Position numbers and translations under genes: made by a program
The notes under the pieces: generated by a model
Database searches by the model: none
Told to the model about the DNA's origin: nothing
What the model saw: only the letters and a program-made list of their open reading frames with translations
From: Gammaproteobacteria bacterium
Lineage (GTDB): Bacteria > Gemmatimonadota > Gemmatimonadetes > Longimicrobiales > Gaopeijiaceae
DNA: 64,000 nt
Direction: 5' to 3'
NCBI GenBank assembly: GCA_028821195.1
Contig: JAPPHB010000085.1
Span: 190,580 to 254,579 of the forward strand
In this document: positions 9,367 through 17,895 of the stretch, one piece after another
Position numbering within the stretch: position 1 is the first letter of the stretch
Layout of the letters: each line of letters begins with the position of its first letter

Positions 9367-9759
9367 TCACGATTCGGGGCCCGACTGCCTGGAGAACTGC
9401 ACCGGGATGCGTACCCATACCGGTACGTCCCGGCCGTCCCTTCGGCCGGGCTGGAAGCGCATCGCACGCGCGCCCTCGGCGGCGGCCGAATCGAGCGGCT
9501 CGTGGCCGCTGGTCTCGATCACCGCGACGGAATCCACCTCCCCCAACTCGTTGACGCGCACCTGGAGCACGGTCTCGCCCTCGATCCCCTGATCCCACAT
9601 CTCGAGCGGATATTCGATGGGAGTCGCATCGCCGAGGGGCGCGGGCTCCTCCACCTCGCCATCGCCTGCGCAGGCCGCGAGGGCGGGGACCCCGACAGCC
9701 AGGATCGCCACGCGGCCGGTCCCGGCCCGGGAACGTCTGTGCCGGCACGGCGACGGCAT
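9367..9759 (-). CDS. Lipoprotein with TonB C-terminal-like domain
   Basis: A 130-residue protein beginning at the ATG that shares one base with the mutS stop (TGATG), implying coupled translation. The N-terminus is basic, then hydrophobic, ending VPALAACAG, a plausible lipobox with Cys near residue 30. The rest resembles the TonB C-terminal fold: GIEGETVLQVRVNELGEV, SSGHEPLD-like SGHEPLDSAAAEGARAMRF and VWVRIPVQF. Unlike true TonB it has no transmembrane anchor plus Pro-rich spacer, so it may act as a periplasmic adaptor. An open frame extends further upstream into mutS but is unlikely to be used. Confidence 0.75.
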   Translation of the reverse strand: MPSPCRHRRSRAGTGRVAILAVGVPALAACAGDGEVEEPAPLGDATPIEYPLEMWDQGIEGETVLQVRVNELGEVDSVAVIETSGHEPLDSAAAEGARAMRFQPGRRDGRDVPVWVRIPVQFSRQSGPES

Positions 9760-12383
9760 CACTTTCGCGTGCCGCGCGCAAGACGCTGCAGATCCGCGAG
9801 GAGCGCCATGGATTCCAGTGGGGTCATGTTGTCGAGGTCGGTTTCCTGAAGGCGGGCGGACAGCTCCGCTTCCGCAGCGAAAAGGGAAAGCTGGCCGGGC
9901 TCCATGGCCGATGAGGGCCGGTGTTCGCCGCTGCGCCCGAGACACCCTCCGTCACGTGTACGTCTTCCCTCCAGTTCCGCCAGAAGTTCCTTTGCCCGCT
10001 CCACGATCGCCGCCGGCATGCCCGCGAGGCGCGCAACCTGGATTCCGTAGGACCGGTCGGCGCCTCCTTCCTCCAGACGGCGCAGAAAGACGATGTCCTC
10101 GCCGGACTCGCGCACCGCCACGTTCAGGTTGCGCACCGCGGGAAGCAGCTCTCCCAACTGGGTGAGCTCGTGATAGTGGGTCGCGAAGATGGTCTTGGCG
10201 CCCACCACCTCGTGCAGGTGCTCGGTGACCGCCCATGCGATGGAGACCCCGTCGTAGGTGGAGGTGCCGCGGCCGATCTCGTCCAGCAGCACAAGGCTGT
10301 CCGCGGTGGCGCCGTGGACGATCGCGGCGGACTCATTCATTTCGACCATGAAGGTCGACTGGCCACGTGCCAGGTTGTCGCTTGCCCCGACCCGCGTGAA
10401 TACCCGGTCGCACACCGGCAGCCTTGCCCGGTCGGCGGGCACGAAGGACCCCATCTGGGCGAGCAGCTGGATGAGCCCGACCTGGCGCAGGATGGTGCTC
10501 TTGCCCGCCATGTTGGGACCGGTCAGAACGACCACCCGGCCGTCGTCGTCCAGCACCAGGTCGTTGGGGACGAAGCTGCCGGCGGGCATCACCGCCTCCA
10601 CCACCGGGTGCCGGCCGGCGCGCACCTCGACGGCGTAGCCGGAATGGACTTCGGGGCGGACGTAGCCGCGGTGCTCCGCCACCTCCGCGAGTCCCGCCAG
10701 CGCATCGAGGCGCCCGAGCGCGCGCCCGAGTTTCTGCAGCCGTGCAACCTCCTCGGCCACCTCGCCCCGCACCGACGCGAACAGTTCCGCCTCCAGGGTG
10801 CCGATCCGGTCCTCCGCGTCCAGAATGCGGCCTTCCCACTCCTTCAGCTCGGGGGTGAAGAAGCGCTCCGCGTTGGCCAGCGTCTGCTTGCGCACATAGT
10901 CGTCCGGGACCCGGCCCAGGTTCGCCCGGGTGACCTCCAGGTAGTACCCGAAGACCTTGTTGTAGGCGACCTTCAGCGAACCGATGCCCGTGCGTTCCCG
11001 CTCGCGGGCCTGCAGCGTCGCGATCGAGGTGCGCGCATCGGCGCGGGTCTGACGGAGCGCGTCCAGATCCACGTCGTATCCGGGCTTGATCACGCCGCCT
11101 TCCTGCAGCGTCGCGGGCGCGTCCGGGGCGATGGCCCGCCCGAGCATTTTCCGCACGTCCTCCATGGCGTCGAGGCCGGCGCCGCGCTCGCGCAGCCGGG
11201 GGAGTTCGGCCGTAGCCAGCGCCCGGCGTACCGGCGGGACCCGGTCGAGGGAGCGCGCCAGGGCGAGCAGGTCGCGGGGCATGACCCGCCCGAGCGAGAT
11301 CTTCCCTGCCAGCCGCTCGAGGTCGGCAACCTCCGAGAGCGCCCCGCGAACGTCGCGCCGCGCTCCGAATCGTTCGAAGAACTCCCCCACCGCCTCCTGA
11401 CGCTTCCAGATCGCGCCCGCTTCCACCAGCGGCGCCAGCAGCCAGCTCCGCAGCGTGCGGGCGCCCATGGCGGTGACGGTATCGTCGAGCACCGAGATGA
11501 GCGTGGCGCCCTGGTCTCCGGCGCGCAACGGCTCCGTCAATTCCAGATTTCGGCGCGTCATTTCGTCGACGATCATGGTCGAGCCGGGTCGGCGTACGAC
11601 GGGAGCCTGCAGGTGGGCCACCCCGCCCGGGCGGATCTCGGCGACATAGGCGAGCAGGGCGCCCGCGGCGCGCACCGCAGGTGTATCGCCCGCCTCGATG
11701 CCGAAACCCTGCAGCGAGAGCACTCCGTAGGCGCGCTGGACCTCCTCGCGCGCCGCCTCTTCCCCGAAGATCCAGTCGTCGCGACGGGTGAGCAGCGTAT
11801 CCGGCGGCGCGCCCGGCAGGGCTTCCCGTTCGAGAGAGCCGGGCAGCAGCAGCTCGGCCGGCGCCAGCTCACCCATGCGGGCGGCGAGCGCCTCCTCGCC
11901 CACCACCTCGAGGACCAACTCGCCCGTGGACAGGTCGAGGGCCGCCAGACCGCGCGTCTCCCTTCCCGCGGGCGCGAGTGCGACCAGGAAGTTGTTGCGC
12001 CGGGCCTCCAGCAACTCGTCGTGAACCACCGTGCCCGGCGTGATGGTCTCCACCACCTCGCGGCGCACCAGCCCCTTGGCCGCGCTGGCGTCCTCGACCT
12101 GGTCGCAGATCGTCACACGGCAGCCCAGCTTCACCAGCTTGCGCAGGTAGTCGTCCAGCGCCTTGGCGGGCACGCCCGCGAGCGGCACCTGCCGCGCCGC
12201 CCCGTTGTTGCGCGTCGTCAAGGTCAGCCCGAGCAGGCGCGCACCCTTGCGCGCGTCCTCGTTGAAGAGCTCGAAGAAGTCGCCGACCCGGATGAACACC
12301 AGGGCGTCGCGGTGGCGCGCCTTGACGGCCCGCCACTGGCGCATGAGGGGTGTGTCCCGGGTCACGGTGTGGTCCTGAGGCAT
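9759..12383 (-). CDS. mutS: MutS, DNA mismatch-recognition ATPase
   Basis: Recognises mismatches and starts mismatch repair. The length of 874 residues is normal. The mismatch-contacting Phe-x-Glu lies in RVGDFFELFNEDA near residue 35-47, where most homologues have GDFYE. TGPNMAGKSTILRQ (about 618-631) is Walker A, and LLDEIGRGTSTYDG is Walker B with the signature segment. IFATHYHELTQL follows. A C-terminal linker and short tail (SLFAAEAELSARLQET) carry the dimerisation and beta-clamp-like region. It leads a leftward run of mutS, the TonB-like lipoprotein, the beta-synthase, ddl and rhomboid genes. Confidence 0.97.
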   Translation of the reverse strand: MPQDHTVTRDTPLMRQWRAVKARHRDALVFIRVGDFFELFNEDARKGARLLGLTLTTRNNGAARQVPLAGVPAKALDDYLRKLVKLGCRVTICDQVEDASAAKGLVRREVVETITPGTVVHDELLEARRNNFLVALAPAGRETRGLAALDLSTGELVLEVVGEEALAARMGELAPAELLLPGSLEREALPGAPPDTLLTRRDDWIFGEEAAREEVQRAYGVLSLQGFGIEAGDTPAVRAAGALLAYVAEIRPGGVAHLQAPVVRRPGSTMIVDEMTRRNLELTEPLRAGDQGATLISVLDDTVTAMGARTLRSWLLAPLVEAGAIWKRQEAVGEFFERFGARRDVRGALSEVADLERLAGKISLGRVMPRDLLALARSLDRVPPVRRALATAELPRLRERGAGLDAMEDVRKMLGRAIAPDAPATLQEGGVIKPGYDVDLDALRQTRADARTSIATLQARERERTGIGSLKVAYNKVFGYYLEVTRANLGRVPDDYVRKQTLANAERFFTPELKEWEGRILDAEDRIGTLEAELFASVRGEVAEEVARLQKLGRALGRLDALAGLAEVAEHRGYVRPEVHSGYAVEVRAGRHPVVEAVMPAGSFVPNDLVLDDDGRVVVLTGPNMAGKSTILRQVGLIQLLAQMGSFVPADRARLPVCDRVFTRVGASDNLARGQSTFMVEMNESAAIVHGATADSLVLLDEIGRGTSTYDGVSIAWAVTEHLHEVVGAKTIFATHYHELTQLGELLPAVRNLNVAVRESGEDIVFLRRLEEGGADRSYGIQVARLAGMPAAIVERAKELLAELEGRRTRDGGCLGRSGEHRPSSAMEPGQLSLFAAEAELSARLQETDLDNMTPLESMALLADLQRLARGTRK

Positions 12384-12532
12384 GCTTTAAGCTGTGGTGT
12401 CGCACACCGTCCCGGAAGGGGCGCCGCGGGCTGAAGCGCAGCCGTTTCGAGCCGGCTCCTCGCCCCTCGCCCGGGGTATGATCCGTTGTGTCGCCAACAC
12501 CCGGCGATACCGAATCTCGAACGGAGTTTCTG

Positions 12533-12973
12533 ATGATACATAAATCATTGCTGAGTCATGTCTTGCCACTTTTTGTGATCGCTGCCGCGACGGCATGCGG
12601 CGGAACCGGAGGCGCCAACGCCGACCTCCCGATGCCGGAAGCCGTCAGCACCACCCTGAACGCCGGGACGGCTCCGGACGGCGTCACCATGGAGACCATT
12701 ACCGAGGGGAGGATCCTCTTCAACGCCCGGGCCACCTGCTCCGCGTGCCACGGAGCCAACGGAAAGGGCGGACAGCTGGCGCCGAATCTCGCCGACGACG
12801 TGTGGCTCAACTCGGACGGCAGCTACGCCGGCATCATCGAAGTCATCGAAACCGGGGTGCTCGAGCCGAAGCAATACCCCGGCCTGATGCTCCCCCGCGG
12901 CGGGATGGGCCTCTCGGACGAGGAAGTCAGTTCGCTCGCGGCCTTCATCTGGAGCCTGGGCGTCCGCGGATAG
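12533..12973 (+). CDS. Small c-type cytochrome lipoprotein
   Basis: A 146-residue exported monohaem cytochrome. The ATG at 12533 is preferred over an in-frame start 45 bases upstream because a CGGAG element lies six bases before it and the hydrophobic signal begins at once. The lipobox is AAATACGG (Cys22). Haem attachment is CSACH (69-73), and Met residues in GLMLPRGGMGL could provide the sixth ligand. NLADDVWLN and AAFIWSLG match the CBB3-type cytochrome c fold. It faces holA, whose stop is only nine bases away. It is homologous to the cytochrome at 47884-48285. Confidence 0.88.
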   Translation: MIHKSLLSHVLPLFVIAAATACGGTGGANADLPMPEAVSTTLNAGTAPDGVTMETITEGRILFNARATCSACHGANGKGGQLAPNLADDVWLNSDGSYAGIIEVIETGVLEPKQYPGLMLPRGGMGLSDEEVSSLAAFIWSLGVRG

Positions 12974-12982
12974 TCGCGGTGC

Positions 12983-14041
12983 CTACCCGACGGCCGCTCC
13001 GCGCCGCGTCCGTGCGCCGGCGCGGAGGGGCCTCGGCCGACCTGCCTCGCCGGCGGAGGTACGCTGCGCGAGCAGCCATTCCTCCAGGAGATGATGGTGG
13101 GGCAGGGCGCTGGCCTTCATCAGCCGGTCTACCCGGCGCAGACCGAGCAGCGCCGCGTCCAGGCTTTCGCGGTTCCAGCCCCGGCTCTGTCCCTGGATGC
13201 GGCGCGCGAGCCAGCGCTGGTGGGGGGGAAGCGCGGCCTCCAGCCCGGACAGCCCGCCGTCGAGCACCAGCCCGATGCGGAGGAAGTGGGTGGTCAGGCC
13301 CATGACCAGGTAGACGCCCGACTCGCCGCGCATGAAGAGCTCGCCGAGGGCGGCCGTGGCTGCGGCAAAGTCGCGTCCTCCCACCATGTCGAACCAGCGC
13401 CAGGGATCGAGGCGGGGGATCCGGATCCCTCCCTCCTCCACGGTTTCCACCGTAATCGGACGACCCCCGGGGGTCATGGCGACCAGCTTGGCGATCTCCT
13501 GCGCCAGCACGCCCATGTCCGATCCGACCGCCGCCGCCAGTGCGCGCGCGGCGTCTTCGTTCATCTCCGCGCCGTGCCGGTCGCGGCACCATGAGACCAG
13601 GAAGCCGGGAAGGTCGTTGGCCCGCACGGGACGGAACTCGAGCGAGCGCGCCGCGCGCACGACGTCCCGGTAGAAGCGCGCCCTGGACCGCTTCGGCTGC
13701 GTGGCGGTGAGAATCAGAGCCAATCCCTCCGGGGGCGACGCGGCCATGTCGAGCACGAGCTTGCGCGCCGCCGGCAGCGGAGCCAGCGCCTCCGCGCCGT
13801 GGACCAGCACCACCCGCCACTCGGCCATCATGGGGGGAGTGGCCAGCACCGAGGCGAAGTCGCGCACGTCGAGCTCCGGGCCGGTCATGACATCGAAGTT
13901 GAAGTCGCGGGTCGCGGGGTCGAGGTGCGCTTCGGCGATCGCGCGCGCAGCCTCCCGCTTGCGGAAGTCGTCCTCGCCGTGCAGGTAGAAGACCCCGCCT
14001 CCGTGCCCGCCGAGCGCGCGCCGGTAGGTGGCGGGGATCAT
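12983..14041 (-). CDS. holA: DNA polymerase III delta subunit (clamp loader)
   Basis: Subunit of the clamp-loading complex that opens the beta ring. From the ATG at 14041 the protein has 352 residues, normal for HolA. Visible family features are VFYLHGEDDFRKREAARAI near the N-terminus, the WRVVLVHGAEAL and LALILTATQP strands, AAAVGSDMGVLAQEIAKL in the middle (about 175-195) and the C-terminal helical domain with LHHHLLEEWLLA-like ALPHHHLLEEWLLAQ. It follows the anti-sigma gene by 25 bases. A longer frame extends back over the anti-sigma gene but has shadow composition. Confidence 0.87.
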   Translation of the reverse strand: MIPATYRRALGGHGGGVFYLHGEDDFRKREAARAIAEAHLDPATRDFNFDVMTGPELDVRDFASVLATPPMMAEWRVVLVHGAEALAPLPAARKLVLDMAASPPEGLALILTATQPKRSRARFYRDVVRAARSLEFRPVRANDLPGFLVSWCRDRHGAEMNEDAARALAAAVGSDMGVLAQEIAKLVAMTPGGRPITVETVEEGGIRIPRLDPWRWFDMVGGRDFAAATAALGELFMRGESGVYLVMGLTTHFLRIGLVLDGGLSGLEAALPPHQRWLARRIQGQSRGWNRESLDAALLGLRRVDRLMKASALPHHHLLEEWLLAQRTSAGEAGRPRPLRAGARTRRGAAVG

Positions 14042-14066
14042 GGCCTGCCGGGACGTGGAATCCCGG

Positions 14067-14570
14067 TCAGCGCTGGGAGAGGGCCGAGTATTCGTACAGC
14101 GCGCGGGTGGTCCACAGGTCGTCGCCGTCCAGGCCGGGGTCCAGGAGGCGAATGCTGCGGTACCGTACGGTGGCGGAAGGGGCAGCCACCCGCTGCGAGG
14201 GGGGTTCGGAGACAACGATGGGCGGAAGCGCGACCTGTGGAGTCTCCCGAACGAGTTCCGGTCCCCACACGGCCAGCGCCACCAGAATCGTGGCGGCGAA
14301 TGCCACGCCCAGGCGGGTGAAGGAGGCGCCGCGGCGGCGGCGCGCGAAGTCCTCCTGGATGTGGAAGATGCGATGCTGCAGCCGGGGATGGAAATCTTCG
14401 CCAACGACCACGCCGGGAACGGCGCGCAGCAGTACCAGGCTCCGCTTCACGGTATCCGCGTAGCGCCGGCAGCGCGCGCACTCCGCAATGTGCTGCTCGA
14501 ACACGCCCGCATCGGTCGCTTCACCGTCATGGAACTCGGAGAAGCGCTCCAGAAAGCCGTTGCATTCCAT
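14067..14570 (-). CDS. Membrane-anchored zinc-binding anti-sigma factor (ZAS/zf-HC2)
   Basis: Likely regulator of the sigma factor encoded just upstream. From the ATG at 14570 the protein has 167 residues. Its N-terminal cytoplasmic domain carries the ZAS-type zinc ligands Cys3, His27, Cys31 and Cys34 (FEQHIAECARCRRY). A single transmembrane helix lies at about 86-103 (GVAFAATILVALAVW), followed by a periplasmic segment with RYRSIRLLDPGLDG. The architecture matches anti-sigma factors that hold ECF sigma factors at the membrane. The signal sensed is not evident. Confidence 0.88.
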   Translation of the reverse strand: MECNGFLERFSEFHDGEATDAGVFEQHIAECARCRRYADTVKRSLVLLRAVPGVVVGEDFHPRLQHRIFHIQEDFARRRRGASFTRLGVAFAATILVALAVWGPELVRETPQVALPPIVVSEPPSQRVAAPSATVRYRSIRLLDPGLDGDDLWTTRALYEYSALSQR

Positions 14571-14848
14571 GTCCGTTCTTGTACTCGCGATCCTTGCGAC
14601 TCTCTTCTTGCGGGCCTGTGCCCGCTCAACCCTGGTCGGGCGAACCGAGCCCGCTCCGGCGGGCCTGCCGATCCCCGTCGAATTCTGTACTTGAGGTATG
14701 ACGCTCGGGTTCCCCCCCGGCTTCGCGGCACGAAGAATCCGCACGAAGCGGTGGAACGTGTGCTACCGGAGGGGCGGGACGAGGTTCCCGAGTGGCGTCG
14801 GGGCGGGCTGTCCGGGAGGTCGAACTGGATGAGGCGTTCGGAGCGGGC

Positions 14849-15490
14849 TCAGTCCAGCATGGGTGCGACGATGCGGGCGAAGTTGTTGCGCGCCCGGTTC
14901 AGGCGGCTCTTCACCGTACCCAGGTTGACCGCGGTGATCTGGGCGATCTCCTCGTAGGTCTTCCCCTGGAGTTCCCGTAGCACGAAGACCACCCGGTGGT
15001 GCTCCGGCAGCTCGCTGACGGCCTTCTCGACAACCTTTCGCAGGTGTCGCTTGCGGTAGAGGTCGTCGGGCTTGTAGGAGTTGTCCTCCCATTCCAGCGG
15101 CCGGTGGTCCGCCTCCCAGTTCTTCTTGATGGTCTGGAAGAAGACGAGGGGGTTTCGCGAGCGGTTGCGCAGCTCGTTCTTCGCCAGGTTGCTGGCGATG
15201 GTGTAGATCCAGGTGGAGAACTTCTTGGTAGGATCGAAGCGATGCAGGTGACGGTAGACGCGGATGAACGTCTCCTGTACCAGATCCTGCGCCCGCTCCC
15301 GGTCGCCAATGGTCCGGTAGACGAAGTTGACCAACCGATTGTCGTAGCGGTCCACAAGGATTCCGAAAGCTCGCTGCTCCCCTTCCAGAAACCGTTTCAC
15401 GACGGCGCTGTCGTCCAGTTTTCTGAGGGCGTCCCGGGTCTCGTGGGCCGGCCTCGCGGGCGTCATTGCCAGGCTCTTTTCGGTATTCAT
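14849..15490 (-). CDS. ECF-family RNA polymerase sigma factor
   Basis: Sigma-70 group 4 protein of 213 residues. Region 2 spans about 32-115 and includes QDLVQETFIRVYRHLHRF and KFSTWIYTIASNLAKNELR, the -10 recognition and melting parts. A linker of about 35 residues leads to region 4 (about 155-205) with LPEHHRVVFVLRELQGKTY and the helix-turn-helix NLGTVKSRLNRAR. It lies 278 bases upstream of the ZAS anti-sigma factor on the same strand; that gap contains a GCGGGC hairpin (14610-14625) but no convincing gene. The target promoters are unknown. Confidence 0.93.
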   Translation of the reverse strand: MNTEKSLAMTPARPAHETRDALRKLDDSAVVKRFLEGEQRAFGILVDRYDNRLVNFVYRTIGDRERAQDLVQETFIRVYRHLHRFDPTKKFSTWIYTIASNLAKNELRNRSRNPLVFFQTIKKNWEADHRPLEWEDNSYKPDDLYRKRHLRKVVEKAVSELPEHHRVVFVLRELQGKTYEEIAQITAVNLGTVKSRLNRARNNFARIVAPMLD

Positions 15491-15566
15491 GTGGCTCCGC
15501 TGCCAGACGTGGCTTCTCGTGCCCTCGAACAGGACAATTCAGCATGCAGGTTTCGTACCACCTTAA

Positions 15567-16307
15567 TCACGCGTCCTCCGCGGACATGCGCCCCGATTGC
15601 GTCCCCGGGACAGGACGGCCGTCATCCTCCCGGTGGACGCCGCCGTCCGCGGCCGGGCTTCTGCGGAAGGCGGCAGTGTAAAGGAGGGCAGCGACCGTCT
15701 TGCAGTCCACGATTTCGCCCCTGCGCACCATCTCCAGGGCCCGAGAGAAGGGGAACTCCTCCACGGTGATGAACTCGTCCGGATCGCGGGCGGCATCTCC
15801 GGCCGAGAGGCCGGTTGCCAGGAACAGGTGGATGACCTCGTTGGTGAAACCGGGCGTTGTGAAGATCCGGGTCAGATAGTCGATTCGGGCCGCGGCGTAA
15901 CCGGTCTCCTCGGCCAGTTCCCGCCGCGCGCACTCCGCCCAGGCCTCGTCCGCCCCCGCCGGCAGCCCGGCCGGCACTTCATACAGGTATCCCCCGGAGG
16001 CGTAGCGGTACTGCCGGAGCAGCAGAATCACGGGATCGGGCGACTCCGGCGGGTCCACGAAGGGCACCACTGCGGCGGCGCCGGGGTGCCGGACGAGTTC
16101 CAGGCTGCCCTCCGATCCGTCCGGAAAGCGCACGCGGTCGACGGACAGGTGGACCACTCTTCCGTCATGCACGAGGCGGCCCGACAGGCGTCCCGTCCCG
16201 TCCGGTCCCGGGACCGCGTCCGGCCCCGGATGGCGAACCGTGTCTCCGCCCGGATACACCGCCCGCCCGGCGGACGCGGATGGTTGCAACTCCTTTTCGT
16301 GCGACAC
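15567..16307 (-). CDS. Nudix hydrolase, ADP-ribose pyrophosphatase-like
   Basis: A 246-residue Nudix protein. The signature helix is ECARRELAEETGY with the metal-binding REx2EExG pattern. The preceding glycine is one residue further from the box glutamate than in the strict consensus, a minor variation. VDRVRFPDGSEG and LLLRQYRYA, followed by YEVPAGLPAG, are typical of ADP-ribose pyrophosphatases that hydrolyse nucleoside diphosphate sugars. The N-terminus (about 1-40) and C-terminus (about 210-246) look disordered. Substrate preference cannot be read from sequence. A gap of 232 bases to its right shows no recognisable gene. Confidence 0.87.
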   Translation of the reverse strand: MSHEKELQPSASAGRAVYPGGDTVRHPGPDAVPGPDGTGRLSGRLVHDGRVVHLSVDRVRFPDGSEGSLELVRHPGAAAVVPFVDPPESPDPVILLLRQYRYASGGYLYEVPAGLPAGADEAWAECARRELAEETGYAAARIDYLTRIFTTPGFTNEVIHLFLATGLSAGDAARDPDEFITVEEFPFSRALEMVRRGEIVDCKTVAALLYTAAFRRSPAADGGVHREDDGRPVPGTQSGRMSAEDA

Positions 16308-16539
16308 GACTTCTCCCGTCAGATCACCATGCCTCGCGGCCCGGCGGCGCGGGCGCGTCCGCGCGCGTCACCCGAGGGGCCGCACGAGGCGGCTGCCTTG
16401 CGGGCACTTAGGTGCGATCGGACGGCGCGGGGTTGCCCGGAGCGGTCTCCCGGCGCGCCCCACGTCGTGTTTCGCCCGTGTCGGCGGCAGCCTTCCACCG
16501 GGCGCCGTCGCCCCGTTGCCGGGCGCGCGCATTCGCGGA

Positions 16540-17895
16540 TCAAAAGTCGTGGTGGACCTCGACCGGACCGAAGGATTCGAGTTCCGGCGCCACCCGGTCG
16601 GCGTCACCTGCCACCACGACCGTGAGGGCGTCCGGGTGAATCCGGCGGCGGGCCGCGCGCACGACATCGTCGACTCCCACCGCCCGCACCCGCTCGCGGT
16701 ACTGCGCGAGATAGTCGGCCGGGAGGCCGTGCACGAACACCCGCGCAATGCCGGACGCGACCTGGGCCGTGGTCTCCATGCGCAGCGGAAAGATGCCCGC
16801 CAGGTAGTCGCGCCCACCACGCAGTTCAGCGGGCGTGGGTCCGCCGGCGACCAGCGCCTCCGTCTCCGCGAGCACCTCCCGGACTGCCGCCGCGGTGACT
16901 TCGGTCGCCACCGCCGTGGCGATGCGGAACATCCCGCCGGCGCGCCGGAGGAGGAAGCGCGAGCTCACGCCGTAGGTGAAGCCCTTGTCCTCCCTGAGGT
17001 TCAGGTTGAGACGACTGGTGAAGGCGCCTCCGAGCACGGCATTGAGCACGATCAGCGGGAAGAAATCGGGCGTCCTGCGCGGTACGCTGGCATGGCCGAT
17101 GCGCAGCTCGGACTGAACCGCGCCCGGGCGATGGACGATCACGATGCGGCGCTCCCCGAAGCGGGCCCCCGCCGTTGCTTCGACGGGAGCAGCGCGGCCC
17201 CGCCAGCCGCCGAAACAGTCGGTTGCGAGATCCGTCACTTCCTCCGTCGCGACATCGCCCGCCACCACCAGCGCAGCTCCCTGCGGCCGGTAGCGGCTGG
17301 CCGCGTAGTCGGCCACATGCGCGCGCTCCAGGCCCGCGACCGTCCCTTCCGTGCCCGCCATGGGCCGTCCATACGTCGTGCCTTCGGCGAAGAAGAAGCG
17401 CGCGGCGGCGGCAGTGGCGAGCTGAGCAGGATACATCCGGCGTTGCCGGATCCCGCCGAGCTGCTGCTCGCGGGTGCGCTCCACCTCTTCACCCGGATAC
17501 CCGGGCGTCAGGACCACTTCCGACAGCAGCCGGAGCGCCCGCGGAAACCGGTCGGCGGCGCAGGTCAGCGACACTACCGTGGAATCCCAGCCGGTCGAGG
17601 TCGCAAGGTGCGTACCCATGTCCTCGAGCGCGCAAGCCAGCTCCACCGCCGAGCGGCGGACGGTTCCGCCATGGAGCGCCTTTCCGGACAGCACCGCAAG
17701 CCCGGCTTGCGGCCCACCGACCGTCGCCTCGCCCGCATCCATGACCAGGAGCGCGGTCACCAGGGGAACCCCGGGCCGGCGCGCGGTTCGTACCTCCAGC
17801 CCGGAATCGAGACGCGCGCCGTGCACCGCGGGAACCGCGAAGGGTGCAACCGGTCCCGGCCCCGGCGGCGTTGGGGGAAAGCGCTCGGGGATCAC
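16540..17895 (-). CDS. M16 family peptidase-like protein without zinc motif
   Basis: Insulinase-fold protein of 451 residues starting with GTG that overlaps the stop of the upstream M16 gene (GTGA). It has the M16 two-half organisation, including YGRPMAGTEGTVAGL, AALVVAGDV and LNAVLGGAFTSRLNLNLRE followed by DKGFTYGVSS, the segment that contains the Arg/Tyr pair conserved in non-catalytic partners. The HxxEH zinc site is absent, so it should pair with the neighbouring catalytic subunit, as in two-chain M16B peptidases. Location may be cytoplasmic or periplasmic; no signal peptide is seen. Confidence 0.88.
   Translation of the reverse strand: MIPERFPPTPPGPGPVAPFAVPAVHGARLDSGLEVRTARRPGVPLVTALLVMDAGEATVGGPQAGLAVLSGKALHGGTVRRSAVELACALEDMGTHLATSTGWDSTVVSLTCAADRFPRALRLLSEVVLTPGYPGEEVERTREQQLGGIRQRRMYPAQLATAAAARFFFAEGTTYGRPMAGTEGTVAGLERAHVADYAASRYRPQGAALVVAGDVATEEVTDLATDCFGGWRGRAAPVEATAGARFGERRIVIVHRPGAVQSELRIGHASVPRRTPDFFPLIVLNAVLGGAFTSRLNLNLREDKGFTYGVSSRFLLRRAGGMFRIATAVATEVTAAAVREVLAETEALVAGGPTPAELRGGRDYLAGIFPLRMETTAQVASGIARVFVHGLPADYLAQYRERVRAVGVDDVVRAARRRIHPDALTVVVAGDADRVAPELESFGPVEVHHDF

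Noticed and set aside
9921-12434. Long plus-strand frame opposite mutS
   Set aside because: It is a shadow of mutS; composition is antisense-like and no family motif is visible.
14571-14848. Small gene or riboswitch between sigma and anti-sigma factor genes
   Set aside because: Only a six-base GCGGGC hairpin at 14610-14625 was found; nothing resembles a conserved RNA or a coding frame.
16308-16539. Possible small gene in the gap between the Nudix and M16 genes
   Set aside because: The only open frame there is Arg-rich, lacks a ribosome-binding site and looks like composition noise.
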